DNA from: Gigaspora rosea
Lineage: Eukaryota; Glomeromycota; Glomeromycetes; Diversisporales; Gigasporaceae
Direction: 5' to 3'
Assembly: GCA_003550325.1 (NCBI GenBank)
Contig: QKWP01002092.1
Location: 24,249 to 88,248 of the forward strand
DNA: 64,000 bases
Of this stretch, positions 31,161 through 41,633 are shown one piece after another. A program made the translations under genes and the position numbers. How positions within the stretch are numbered: the stretch's first letter is position 1; every line of letters begins with the position of its first letter. The notes beneath the pieces were generated by a model, which had not been told where the DNA came from, ran no database searches, and saw only the letters and a program-made list of their open reading frames with translations.

Positions 31161-31887
31161 GGTAAAGATGCGTGAGTACGCATGATAGAAAATTTAATTT
31201 GGTCATATTGATACCATTAAAAAATATGGGTTACAAGTAAATTTACATTTAGTTTTAATTTTATAACAATCTATATATTGTTTATACAAGTAAATATTCA
31301 TTAATCCAAATTTTTTACAAAAAAATTTATTTAAATTTATAATAGTCGGCTTAAATTTGGTAAAAAATGTTAATTTTATATAATCTATATACCAATTTTA
31401 GATCAACTGTTTATATTATTAAACTTTTGCAGATGCGCATCACACAAACTTATAATGTAAAATAGATAACTACAGTATCATGGAGCTACTTTGTTGTATG
31501 TAGAAAATCCATTTGAGGCTATTGTGATTTAATGAATCATGCGCGTTCATGCGCATGAATCTCAAAAATGTGCATTTTGTCCATCTCTAGTATTGAGTAA
31601 CAAAAGATAAAGATAATCATAAAATGTTTTTTATTGAAAAATTTTTCAAATAAAACCTTTTAATAAAAAGAGCAAAGGGCTAATCTTTTACGTTTTACAA
31701 ACCTATTTTATCGATTCATTTATTGTTTTTATAGATCGTTATGTAATTACTTTTCGGAAAGAATCTCAGCCTGTTTGTGTTTATAATACATAATACTATC
31801 GCTATCATATTCATTTCTTGTTTTGCTTCCTCGCCTTTATTCACCAATTTTTTTATGGTGCTCATCATATATAAGAAGCACTGCATG
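31161..31887. other. intergenic
   Basis: No gene found. ATGCGCATCACACAAAC and CATGCGCATGAATC occur near 31435 and 31549. Open frames at 31716-32001 on both strands are shadows of the Cys-rich gene. Confidence 0.4.
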
Positions 31888-32282
31888 TCAGGGAAGTGTA
31901 CAAGTATTGCAATTACAATTATAACCACAGTTACACCCTCCAGTAATATCTATGGTGCTTTGACAACCATAGCAATTTTCACAATTATAATAAGATCCTG
32001 AACAAGTGCCTAATATACTAAATATCAATAACTAAGAATTTGAAAAAATGATATAAAAGTAAATATCACGCACAATACCATCTTGGACAATTTGGTGATG
32101 TTGGATTTTGCAAACAACCTGTAATTGATTTAAATGGTTTAATATTTAGTTTAATATTTTAAATAATAACGATAACTATTTAATGTGTTACTTCATTTAC
32201 ATGTTGAACATGATTCACAAGACTGTGCAGAAGTCGAATTAAACATTAAAAAGTAAACGCAAAGCAAAAGTAAAAAATTCAT
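31888..32282 (-). CDS. secreted cysteine-rich small protein, 3 exons
   Basis: Minus-strand exons 32282-32201, 32118-32074 and 32009-31888 give 82 residues. A hydrophobic signal sequence (MNFLLLLCVYFLMF...SAQ) is followed by a Cys-rich chain (SCESCSTCC, NCPRWYCTCSGSYYNCENCYGC, GCNCGYNCNCNTC). The donor of intron 2 is GTGCGT; the nearer GGTATT site would shift the frame. All joins are phase 1. Mature protein about 60 residues with roughly 18 Cys. It is next to, and divergent in sequence from, the genes at 29792 and 32911. No catalytic motif; a secreted structural or effector-like peptide by inference. Confidence 0.65.
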
Positions 32283-32683
32283 TGTGTATTTATATTAATG
32301 AATATTAAAAGCAAACCATTGCTAATGCTGTTGTTTTTATATTTCTATCTGAAAATAAAGTTCGAGTTACCGGTTATACAAATTGTATACTAATTTCAAG
32401 ATATTGAAATGAATTTCTAAAGTGGATAATAAATATTTATGTTATATGTTACCATTGTACTGCAAGTAATGATCGTCAAACTTGATTTTGTCTAACTTGG
32501 GCATAGAGCGCGAATGATTATCGTTATAGTACAAAAATTTAAACAATTATTTAATCATATATGTATTGTTGAAAAATTGATGTAAATGCTTGAACATTCA
32601 TTTTTGCAACAGCCAATAGTCAATTTAAACCAAATATTTATATATATATATTTTTTATAAAAGATATACAGTATTTATATAAT

Positions 32684-32908
32684 GTGAAGAAAGAATATAA
32701 ATATGTGCAATATGGATTTTATGTAGCAGATTGTGCACGTGCATTGGGTTCGAATGATCTTAACAAAAAAGATGTTTATAATCTTATGGAGGAAATAGTA
32801 AAGATTAGCCATTTATGTATTTATAAATTTGATATAATCTGCATAATTCTAGTTCATCTTGATCGTTTTAACATCAAAAAAGTTGAATTTCATCTCGTCT
32901 TCTGTTAA
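32684..32908 (+). pseudogene. cyclin-like fragment
   Basis: There is no ATG. The frame reads YGFYVADCARALGSNDLNKKDVYNLMEEIVKI then SHLCIYKFDIICIILVHLDRF and stops two codons after HLVFC. The block L-x-I-Y-x-x-x-x-I-x-x-x-L-x-x-L-D-R-F is the classic first helix pair of a cyclin box (Pho80-type). The rest of the cyclin fold is missing. It lies 2 bp before the next gene's start codon, so it may now only serve as that gene's 5' flank. Confidence 0.4.
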
Positions 32909-32910
32909 TA

Positions 32911-33265
32911 ATGATAGTAAAAAATAAAACAATAATTTTACTTGTTCTTATTACTATTTTCTTTGTACAAATGTCATTATCAATTGGTTGTTTTGCTTGT
33001 TATCGATGTCCTACTACAATGTTTGACTGTAATTATTTTAACTATTATTATGATACTATTTTAAATATATTTATTTTATTAATTCTACATAATATTAGGT
33101 TCCTGCACTGATGCAGGAGGGTACGGAAATTATCGCTGTCCGGACTGTACATGTGATCAAGGGAGCTATCAAGGTCCTCGTAAATGTTATGATGGTGTTA
33201 TAACTGATAATATCTGGAGAGGTTTAAACTGTCGATGTAAAGATAATTGTGTAAAAAATTCTTAA
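32911..33265 (+). CDS. secreted cysteine-rich small protein, 2 exons
   Basis: Exons 32911-33028 and 33099-33265 give 94 residues. Signal peptide IILLVLITIFFVQMSLS, then GCFACYRCP, and after the phase-1 intron CSCTDAGGYGNYRCPDCTCDQG, RKCYDGV and LNCRCKDNC. Cys spacing differs from the other two cluster members but exon layout (signal in exon 1, phase-1 intron, Cys domain later) is the same. Tyr/Gly content and WRG suggest a compact fold. Function unknown; extracellular by inference. Confidence 0.65.
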
Positions 33266-33682
33266 ATATGTATTTAAATTACAGTCTTGTACTTAGTTAT
33301 TGGATGATAAAAAAAAGGGGGGAATTTACACATCGGGACCCAAATTTGAAAATAATTATAAATGAGGGCCCAATTTAAAAATATTTATTTATATAGGTAA
33401 TTTCATTACTTCTGATACATTACATATTAATATAACATTTTTTAAAAGTTTATAATTAATATCTTATCTAATTATTGCTATTTAAGATTAAGCTTTTGGA
33501 ATTAAATATATCATAACTATAAATAATGAAAACTAATAAGGTAAAAGTTATATACAAAATTCGGGGCAAATTTGCCCAGAATTTACATACAGATTTTTTA
33601 AACTGTATAAGTTGCCCAGTCAAAACAATTCACGGGAACTATTTTAAGTATATCATATACCGAGTTTTTTCTGTATTTGATA
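33266..33682. other. intergenic
   Basis: Two G-rich lines (AAAAGGGGGGAATT, GGGACCCAAATTT...GGGCCC) near 33315-33370 look like the edge of an old element. No gene. Confidence 0.4.
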
Positions 33683-33690
33683 GTCCAGGG

Positions 33691-33915
33691 CAGTGTTGTC
33701 ATGGGACACGGACGCGGACAGCGGACAGTCCGGGACGAGACGTCCCGGACATGCCGCCAATATTTTTTTGTCCCGGACAATTAAAATTATAATAAGTCGG
33801 CCATGTTAGCCAATCAGGTTGTTTGATAAGCCATATGAAATGGGACACACCATTACAGACATGGGACGTCCGGGACTGTCCGTGTCCGCGCAGTTTCGAC
33901 GGGACAACGACACTG
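33691..33915. mobile_element. hAT-like MITE, 225 bp, 8-bp TSD GTCCAGGG
   Basis: Ends CAGTGTTGTC / GACAACGACACTG with GTCCAGGG at 33683-33690 and 33916-33923. Subterminal GC-rich inverted repeats (GACAGTCCGGGACG / CGTCCGGGACTGTCC). CAGTG-type ends are typical of hAT. Open frames on both strands here are translations of these repeats, not genes. Confidence 0.88.
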
Positions 33916-34222
33916 GTCCAGGGTATCGGATAAATTATCTTCCTTTGAACTAAATGATACAAATACAAAAAAGTACTATCGTTATACGTATCTTATCATA
34001 CAAATTCGCATATGTGTGACATAAAAATGTGTTGATTATAATGCAGACTAACCAATAGAAAAAAGAATTGTTAATTTGAGAATAGATTGCCTTAACGCCA
34101 ACTCAAACGCTTACTGTTTTCGTTATTCAAAAAAAAAGATTTCTGCATGTATTGTTGTAAATCAAAAATTCTTCTAACGTTAATGCTTTATTCTTTATAA
34201 TTTCATAAAGGACTGATATATA

Positions 34223-34456
34223 GGGGGAGTCAATAGAAAAGGGACAAATCATTTTTAGTGAACTTTTTTTTATTTTAAACTATCATAACAACAGTAAATC
34301 AAAAATGTTTTATTTCTAATTTTAAAATTACAATATATAGAATTAGAATAAAAAAAAATTATTAGATTTGATAAGATAGCTGTCAAATATTTAAACTTAA
34401 AAGTTGAGAAAACTTTTACTTGGAAAAATTTGCCCCTCTCTACTGGCTCACCTCCA
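34223..34456. mobile_element. mariner-like MITE (GGGGGAGTCAATAG ends), copy 1
   Basis: TA|GGGGGAGTCAATAGAAAAGGG at the left and CCCCTCTCTACTGGCTCACCTCCA|TA at the right. The TA dinucleotides fit a mariner-type target. Same ends as 35106-35340. Confidence 0.65.
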
Positions 34457-34524
34457 TATATATATTTTAAACTTTCTTTCAAAAACCATCTGTAAATTAC
34501 GCAAACAAAAAAATAAAAATAAAA

Positions 34525-34683
34525 ATGGAACTTTTACCTTTGGATTTAACAATTAAAACTGTCTTTGTAACGATAACGGTGGCGGCTACCCCATTGGAAC
34601 TAGGTATTATAGTGGGAGGAGGTGCAGCAGCGGAAATTGGATATCTTATTTATAAAGCAACAGAAAAGAAAGAAAAAAAATAA
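34525..34683 (+). CDS. tiny single-pass membrane protein (52 aa)
   Basis: ATG 34525 gives MELLPLDLTIKTVFVTITVAATPLELGII, then VGGGAAAEIGYLIYKATEKKEKK. There is a Gly/Ala-rich hydrophobic centre and a strongly basic tail, as in small membrane proteins anchored with the tail in the cytosol. The codon mix (ACG, GCG, GCA) is far from random AT sequence, which supports coding. Its start lies 68 bp after the 34223 MITE. No family recognised. Confidence 0.5.
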   Translation: MELLPLDLTIKTVFVTITVAATPLELGIIVGGGAAAEIGYLIYKATEKKEKK

Positions 34684-35105
34684 TAGAAACTTTATTTCTC
34701 TCTTGGATTTATCTTTTGTAAGTTATTAATACCGTAAAATGTTGTATACAAGATCCCCCTAAATAATAGATCCACCATGAATTAGACCAGGCACGAACCA
34801 CAAAATCTAATCAAATACAGGTTTTTTTTAAATAGTTAGACTGCCCGATTGTAAATACAAAGTTTGCATGCACTTTAAATTTTTTCTTTTTCACGATATA
34901 ACCTCTCAGCGTGTACTAGACCCGGGTCTTGTATACGCAATTTACAGTACTGTAAACTGCTGTACACAAGATCTGGGTCTATTACATTTCACTGATTTTG
35001 AAGCCTATAATAGATTCGCGGGTCTCTCGCATAGACACAGGTCTGATAATTGGGATTTATTCTATTCCCTAAGTTTTGTCAGATAGCTGACATACTTTAG
35101 ATATA

Positions 35106-35340
35106 GGAGTGAGTCAATAAAAAACAAGCAAATTTTTTATAATAAAAATTTTTTATAACTTTAAACAACAAAAACTTGATCGAATTTAATAAATTTGTTT
35201 TTTAAATAATTTTTACAAGCATGTAGAATTAATTAAAAATTTTTTATTAAATTTAATTAAATTTTTATTAAGCTATCCTTGTTTAAAGTTTTTAAAAAAA
35301 AAACTTATTAAAAATATTTATTTCTATTGACTCAACCCAA
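35106..35340. mobile_element. mariner-like MITE (GGAGTGAGTCAATA ends), copy 2
   Basis: TA|GGAGTGAGTCAATAAAA and TTTCTATTGACTCAACCCAA|TA. AT-rich interior with no coding capacity. Similar length (about 235 bp) and ends to copy 1, only 650 bp away. Confidence 0.65.
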
Positions 35341-35898
35341 TATTATGCCTGGTCTTTTAATGTTTATTTCTATTCGTATACTGAACTCGGGTCTTTTAAT
35401 ATTTATATGCTGTACTTCGGTTTTTACATTTGCTGAAACTTTATCCTACTGTATATAGTACATAGTGGGTTTACTATTATGGGATCTTTTAAACGACAAT
35501 TTACAGTAATGATTGATTTTATATTAACTTCTATTGCTTATACAGTATTCTTTGCATAAAAATATCAAAAACAGAACTTTAAAGTTTCGGTTCACTCGCT
35601 CAAGCTGGTTATTTGTGCGAATAGCATTTAAGTTTGCAGTTAAAAAAGGTGAATTGCATGAAAAAAAATAAGATTAAATATAAATAATACAAATTTATTG
35701 AAGTATTTGATTTTTCATTCGTATGACAAGAATTAGCATATTTATTAATATACAATTAAATTCTTGTAAGATTAAACACGTAATACGATATTATTTTTTA
35801 TATTAAAATTTGCTAATTGGTAATTACCACATGTTTTAATAATAATTCATTGATTATTGATCTGTTCCATTTTCAAAAAAGGAACCAAACAATTATTA
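35341..35898. other. intergenic
   Basis: The words GTACTGAACTCGGGTCTTTTAAT and GTACTTCGGT, with similar text near 34915-34985, suggest an old repeat. No gene. Confidence 0.35.
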
Positions 35899-36240
35899 TT
35901 AAATTGTGTAAACATTATTTGCAATATTTACTAATTCTAAAGCATTTTCCCCTTTAATGTTATGGAATTCAGGAAATTCTTGATTTCTTACTAATTCATT
36001 AAGCAGGAAATTATATTCGCTTTCACTTGCACTGAGAAAATAATTTGCATTTAGCTTGGCTTCGAACATCTCATATGGCATAATATTTGTCACCTATAGG
36101 AAATGGTGCAGTTTCCAACATGCCGTCCACTTTTTCAAAACAGAACGTGAATTAATATTGCCAAATTTTTTGTTAATCCAAGCCTTTAAATCATGACCCT
36201 TCCAATTATCTGTAGTCTTTTCCAACGCAATCAATTCGTA
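35899..36240 (-). pseudogene. uncharacterised protein fragment with one in-frame stop
   Basis: On the minus strand one frame reads YELIALEKTTDNWKGHDLKAW, INKKFGNINSRSVLKKWTACWKLHHFL, a TAG, then VTNIMPYEMFEAKLNANYFLSASE and SEYNFLLNELVRNQEFPEF... to a stop. The frame is the same on both sides of the TAG, so either it is a nonsense mutation or the downstream part (64 residues from MPYE) is translated alone. The word CCTATAG|GTGAC could also be an acceptor. No known domain. Confidence 0.4.
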
Positions 36241-36382
36241 ATTCTGGTAAACACAATTTTGTTAATTTGGTAGAATTATTCGTAACCCTGGTAAACATAA
36301 TAATTTTGGTAGAATTAATTCGTAATTTTGGTAGAATTAGCTCGTAACTCTGGTAAACATAAATTTGGTAGAATCGATTCGT
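36228..36382 (+). repeat. minisatellite CTGGTAAACATAA-TTTGGTAGAAT
   Basis: Three to four degenerate units combining TTCGTAA(C/T)(C/T)CTGGTAAACA and TTTTGGTAGAATTA. It begins right at the end of the fragment above and may have truncated it. Confidence 0.7.
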
Positions 36383-36775
36383 TATAACAGTGATGACGTA
36401 TTTACATTAATAATGTATTGGCACATGATCACGGTACGAAAAAAAGAATAATTTTAAAATTGAATTACTTTGTGTATTGAATTATTTTAATATTAAAGTA
36501 CGTGAAAAAAAAACTAGTTATCAAAAACGTTCTATATCAAAATAAATAATTTTTATGTTTTTGGTGAATTTAATTATTAATTTCGAATTGATTGACGCAA
36601 ATTTTATATGAAATACAGTCAATAGTGCATTAGAGATAAACCTAATAAAAACAATGTGAATATAAAAAGAACTCGAAAAATTTTTCGCACTTTAATTTTT
36701 AAATAATTTGGTTAATGATTTTTACTATGCACCTACACTATGTTAGTTTTAGATCACATCTCTATTTAAGATAAT

Positions 36776-37029
36776 GTCGAGTATATTGAACAATTGTTGC
36801 AAGCAGCTGATAAAGGAATTGCTTCGGCTCAATTGCTTTATGCATTTTCATTAATAAAAAATGATGTTATAAATCAATATTTATTAAATATCTTAATCAG
36901 TCTGCTGAAAATGATAACAGTGCTTCTGAGCCAAAAATAAGTGAAATAATTGAAGGAGAAGAAAATAATAACGGACAAATATTTCCACCTTTAGTTCGAT
37001 CAAAACGTTTTTGTGATAAAAACGCGTAA
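36776..37029 (+). pseudogene. Sel1-repeat gene fragment with frameshift
   Basis: VEYIEQLLQAADKGIASAQLLYAF is followed, after a shift near 36888, by QSAENDNSASEPKISEII and RSKRFCDKNA stop. The order matches the last repeats of the intact Sel1 gene at 40929 (FKQAADKNVSGAQLRYAM ... TRAADNDNNRAQ). The 5' part is missing and a MITE end (GATCACATCTCTA) adjoins it at 36750. Confidence 0.55.
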
Positions 37030-38249
37030 TTTTTGCAAAATTGAATAAAATAAAGTTATTTTTATGGTCTTTTTAAGATCTTTTGCTAAGCAATTATTGC
37101 TATAAAATAAGTTGGATTTAACGACTGACTCTGGATATTAAGCAAATATACTTAGGTAGACTAAACGTAAAAAAAAAAGGTACTCGTTAAATACGTATAA
37201 GATTCGAAGTATACATTAATCGAATTCAACAAAGATGTTTAGAATATATTTTTGAATAATTTATGTATCGGTCAAATTTTCGACAATTTTATAAACAGCC
37301 TTGACATTTCTTTTTCGAATTTAACATAATACAATAATCATTCTTTGAGTGTTCTTATTATTGAAGATACGCAAACAAATAAAATTTGTTATATTACAGC
37401 TTGACCTTTGTCCATGTCATCAAAAAGTTAATTCCAGCTGGAAATTAGTAAATAATTATGTAATGCGGGCCAAAATTTTGAAGATCCTCGATCGTTAGTT
37501 AATCTCAATTAGAATTTTTTAAAACCTTAATAAAGCATGACAACCTTACAAGTCGATAGATTTTATATGTGATATTTTACTTCGTTGCATGAGTTTTATT
37601 TGTCAAGATAATTACATGCTAGCAATTTTGATTTAACAAATCAAATTTGTCAGTATGCGTGTCGGGATTAGAGATGTACCTTGATTAAAATTAAAAATTT
37701 AAAAAACAAAAATATCTCGGCAACTACCAGATTAAATTTAATAAAAAAAATTTATTTAATTCTATTGACCATTAAAATTCGAGTATCAGATATCTTGACT
37801 CGAATGTGTTGTCAGAGGAGTGGGCTGTTGGTGAAATGACGTCAGTGAAATAGGTGTCGCGAATTAGGTGTCAGTGAAATCTACCAAAACCTAAAATAAT
37901 TTCGTCAGGCATCTATAATGTGCCTGAATTTATTTCCCAACGTCGTCGCTGGTTGAATTGATCTTCCTTTACTGCTTTCTATTCTATTGTCAAATTTACT
38001 CATATTCTGGTTCTTAACCATCAAATGTTTTCAAAATATACTACTAATCATTTTACAGTTTTAAAAAATTGATTGAACCTTTCATTAATTTTAAATTATT
38101 AGCAAAAAAGATTTTATTCAAAAAATTCATCCATATTAATAATATGATGATAATGATAAAAGCTGTAAAAATGCTATTTTTTAGAATAAAGATAATATGC
38201 ATAATTCACTTTACATATCTACTAAATATAAATATATAATATATATGTA
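37030..38249. other. intergenic
   Basis: Contains the diverged repeat of 9958-10012 at 37258-37325 and a TAGAGATGTACC hAT-like end at 37670. No gene. Confidence 0.4.
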
Positions 38250-38900
38250 TTATCTTTTATCTTCTATCTCAACATTAAATCTACGAGCTCTGATAGTTCC
38301 ATTACTCATGTTTTCTACTGGGATGCTAAACTCATCAGACCTTTTAACTTTAATTATTGCTCCGGTAATTGTCCCGGTCCCAACTTTGTCAACATTAATT
38401 CTCCCATCTTCTATATCTTCATTGATCATGTTTACAACCACGTCAAATGGATCTAATTTTCCAATAATATATGCAGCTCCAGCAATTGTATTAATTTGAA
38501 TACTAAACTTATTACGATCATATATGATTGGAATAATTACTTTATCATTTTTATAAAATCCCTGTATGTTTCCGACAAGTCCATTAATGTTTCCATTTAT
38601 CACATTAATACTATCCCTATCCCGATTTACTTTAATCTCTTTTTTACCAGAAATATCTCTAACAAAGCAATCACCAGGATTTGAATAATGGCTTAATGTG
38701 AAATAAATATGGCCATCTTTTTTTAGGCTGTTTGCTTTAACTTCTCCTTTGAATAGAACGTTCGTGATGCCGATGCTACTTTAATTTTATTACTTTCGAG
38801 TGCTAATCATACAAACTAAGATAATTTCCAATTCTTCGCGCGCTATTACAAAAGGGCTTGTTTCGGTGATTAATTTTTGTAAATGTTCAATTAATTCATA
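38250..38900 (-). pseudogene. OB-fold (exonuclease VII large-subunit-like N-domain) protein, frameshifted
   Basis: The minus strand from about 38785 reads ITNVLFKGEVKANSLKKDGHIYFTLSHYSNPGD, then DSINVINGNINGLVGNIQGFY and a long open tail to 38250. The word V-x-x-x-GEV-x-x-x-x-x-x-x-x-GHIYFTL is the signature of the OB-fold at the N-terminus of XseA-like proteins, which binds single-stranded nucleic acid. Upstream coding-like text (YELIEHLQKLITETSPFVIAREELEIILVCM) ends at stops near 38800, and a third frame bridges the gap (NKIKVASASRT), so at least two indels separate the parts. The C-terminal 90 residues (AGAAYIIGKLDPFDVV...) match nothing I know. The gap is too small for an intron. Confidence 0.5.
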
Positions 38901-38934
38901 TTTTTTATATCACTAGTATAAATTTGGAATATAG

Positions 38935-39180
38935 GGTATGAATTTGGCCGAAACAGAATATAAATTTGAGTCGTATTAGAATAAAAAAATTTTGGGCAGA
39001 TTTAGAGTATAAATTTGGGCCATATTAAAGCATAGTTTTTTTGGTGAATTTTGGCTGAATTAAAATATAAATTTGGCCGAATTAAATTTTGGTGGATTAA
39101 TTAATTTGGGCCGTATTAGAGTATGAATTTTGGTATAAATTTAAGTCAAAATAGAATAAAAAAGTTAAAGTATAAATAGG
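38935..39180 (+). repeat. minisatellite TTTGGGC-rich, TATAAATTTGG units
   Basis: Degenerate units such as GTATAAATTTGGGCC and GAATATAAATTTG. Same word family (in complement) as the GGCCAAATT/GGCAAAATT arrays at 16.1, 50.5-52.2 and 61.4 kb. Confidence 0.6.
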
Positions 39181-39662
39181 GTTGTTAAAACTAAATTGAA
39201 ATTAATCAATTAAATAAGAGTAATATTTATTAAAACAGAGAATGCAAATTTTAATTTTAATATCGACATTTATGAACAGAACTAACAAACTTGTATTGTT
39301 CTTTAATTTGTAAATAGATTGATACTAGTAGAAATATTTATTGTATTCTTATATGGGAGATACTGAATCAAGTTCAATTATTCTAATTTAAAATGATAAA
39401 AATTAATAGAAATGTGAGCTACAATTTATATCTGTAGTTAACTTATAGGTTTGTTATAAATAGAGATGTGAGCTTTGAATTACAGTACAGATCGCACCTT
39501 TATAATACTGTAATATTTTTTACATTGCTTTCCTGATGAATAAAGCTGAGTTCTACAAGTTCAATTGATGCTTTCAGTTGAATTAGTTGAATTTATAATA
39601 CTTATTATGATTACAAATTTTATATATAAAATTATGAATATTGCAACTTATTTCAACAACGA

Positions 39663-40265
39663 ATGGAACAAGATATAATAACTCTTCTCAAATTGTTACA
39701 ACCTCAAGGTATTTTTTTAATCGATTTTTAAATTGTTTCTATTACTAATTATATATCGGTTTAATTAATCTTAGTGGCAATATTTTCAAGTCCTTTTCCA
39801 AGAATTGACTTTCCACCTTTACCACATCTTGCACCTGAGGTGGCCAAGTTTGCCTTTGCCTATCATTCAAACAACTTTGAATGGCGTAAAATGAAGATAT
39901 GTGGTAACTCAATTATTTCATTCTGTATTACCAAAATCATGAAAAGCCTCCCCAATAGATCATACCATTATCAAGAATTATTAAAAATTATCTTGTTATC
40001 AGACAAAGTTCTTGCATGCTATGCAATATATTTAGGAATTCATATTGACAACAGTATGTGTGATCACTTGGTCGATAGCGATCATGCAAACTCATTCAGC
40101 GTATGGGTTTATGGATATCAAAAAAGCTTTGGGGCTTTGGTGTGTGAGCAATTTGTTGAATCATTGATACAACCATTGATGACTTCTTTATATTGTTTAG
40201 ATTTAAAAAATAATGAAGAAATATTTGACCTCCTAAATAACTACTTTAAAGTTTTCTGGGTATAG
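39663..40265 (+). CDS. degenerate RNase III-like domain protein, 2 exons
   Basis: Exons 39663-39708 and 39775-40265 give 178 residues (phase-1 junction, G|TG). After a Pro-rich start (PFPRIDFPPLPH), the region FEWRKMKICGNSIISFCITKIMKSLP aligns in pattern with the RNase III signature helix ERLEFLGDAVLxxxxTxxL. LLKIILLSDKVLACYAIYLGIH parallels the following helices, and YQKSFGALVCEQFVESLI the second catalytic helix (normally DxxEALIGAIY). The acidic residues that bind Mg2+ (E of LEFLGD, D of GD, D/E later) appear replaced (K, N, C/E). The fold is inferred; if correct it is probably a non-catalytic RNA-binding or dimerising paralogue. The single upstream exon is short, a common fungal arrangement. 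Confidence 0.5.
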
Positions 40266-40686
40266 TAACTTCTTAAAAAATTTATGATATAAAGTTTATA
40301 ATTCTGTAAAAATGTTTTTAATATTAGAGTCTAATAAATTAGTTTCAATATTCTAATCTATTTGTTTTTTAGATAAGATTTAAAGTTATAAAAATGAGAA
40401 TAAGTTATCATCGGAATAACAAGCATAGATTAAGATATTTACTGCGCTTTTTAAATAATCGTCGCATGATTTTGAGAATTTCTTTTTGTAATAATTTTTC
40501 GAAAAAATCGGTACGAAAGATCAGTGTTATATTTTAACATAGTTGTAGCTGGAATTACGGCGTACAGTACGCAAAAAATTTCTTAGAATGTTCTAGAAAA
40601 AATGATAAAACTATTCATATCTTAAATTTTTCATTATGAACTGCCCCTAAGTAAAAATTATTCCTTGCAAAACTTTACCATACGTA

Positions 40687-40884
40687 TTACACATGCTTTA
40701 AATGGCACATCACTAGCCACCGGGCACGTGTAGGCCAAATTACTTTATCGTTATTCGAAAATTTGTTTACAAATATATGAGCCATGAAATTTTTTTCAAA
40801 TGTCAGCAAATCATGTGATACAATATGTGTTTTTAATTCCCAGAATGATTTCATCGAATAAGAATTATCAGATTCAGTACTCAT
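40687..40884 (-). CDS. hypothetical small protein (65 aa)
   Basis: ATG 40884 gives MSTESDNSYSMKSFWELKTHIVSHDLLTFEKNF then MAHIFVNKFSNND. The last part (RWLVMCHLKHV) is translated from sequence containing GGCTAGTGATGTGCC, which resembles a hAT-like MITE end, so the original C-terminus may have been lost. Ser/Glu-rich start and helical body; not recognised. Confidence 0.35.
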   Translation of the reverse strand: MSTESDNSYSMKSFWELKTHIVSHDLLTFEKNFMAHIFVNKFSNNDKVIWPTRARWLVMCHLKHV

Positions 40885-40928
40885 TTAATTAAAGTCAATA
40901 TTTTTAATTTGATCTTGTTGACTAATAA

Positions 40929-41414
40929 TTAATTTTTTTGTATTTTACCGCTATAATATAAAACAGCCAGAAAATATTGAGCCCTATTATTATCGTTATC
41001 AGCAGCTCGAGTTAGATAATTAATAAATACAGTTTTATCTTGATTTTGGATTGACATTGCATAACGTAATTGAGCACCAGAAACATTCTTATCAGCTGCT
41101 TGTTTAAATAAATCTTTTGCTTTTTTCTCGTCTTTGTCGCCACCGATACCTTCATTTAAATAATATGCATACCAATAAGTTATTTTCTCATACACTTTCC
41201 AATAATTTTCTAGAAAGTCTCTATTTTCCGTTTCGATTTTTATTCGCTCAGGAGAGTTTTGAGGTAATTTCCTTCTTAACACATGTTTAGTTAAAAATTC
41301 TTTGTTAAAACCGTAAATGATCAACTCGTAGCTTTCTGGAATATTTAAACTAACGGTATTTACTTCGATTTTCCTATAATCTTTTTTTGGTATTTCTTCA
41401 AGTTCAGTTTCCAT
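40929..41414 (-). CDS. Sel1-repeat protein (161 aa), intact
   Basis: ATG 41414 gives METELEEIP,KKDYRKIEVN... An N-terminal non-repeat domain of about 80 residues is followed by Sel1 repeats: KITYWYAYYLNEGIGGDKDEKKAKDLF, KQAADKNVSGAQLRYAMSI and TRAADNDNNRAQYFLAVLYYSGKI. The A/G and Leu positions of the Sel1 consensus are present. Such helical repeats act as protein-protein adaptors. It is the closest relative in this window of the broken fragment at 36776. The frame ends soon after a G-K in the last repeat, so it may be shorter than its ancestor. No signal peptide, so probably cytosolic. Confidence 0.7.
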   Translation of the reverse strand: METELEEIPKKDYRKIEVNTVSLNIPESYELIIYGFNKEFLTKHVLRRKLPQNSPERIKIETENRDFLENYWKVYEKITYWYAYYLNEGIGGDKDEKKAKDLFKQAADKNVSGAQLRYAMSIQNQDKTVFINYLTRAADNDNNRAQYFLAVLYYSGKIQKN

Positions 41415-41633
41415 TTTGAATTAATTTATATTTTATGAAGGTTTAGAAAAATTACTTAAAGCCATCTTTTTATTTTTTTATTTTAATATATTGGATGTAA
41501 ATAGAAACCAAGAAAATCATTTTTAGTAATTTTTAAAATTTAAATTAAAATATCTTACAACTATTAAACCAAATTTAGATATTTTTTTTATTTAATTCTA
41601 TAATTAAAATAAAAAATTTTTGATTAAATTTAG

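Noticed and set aside
33526..33968. Several open frames on both strands
   Set aside because: They translate the hAT-like MITE at 33691-33915.
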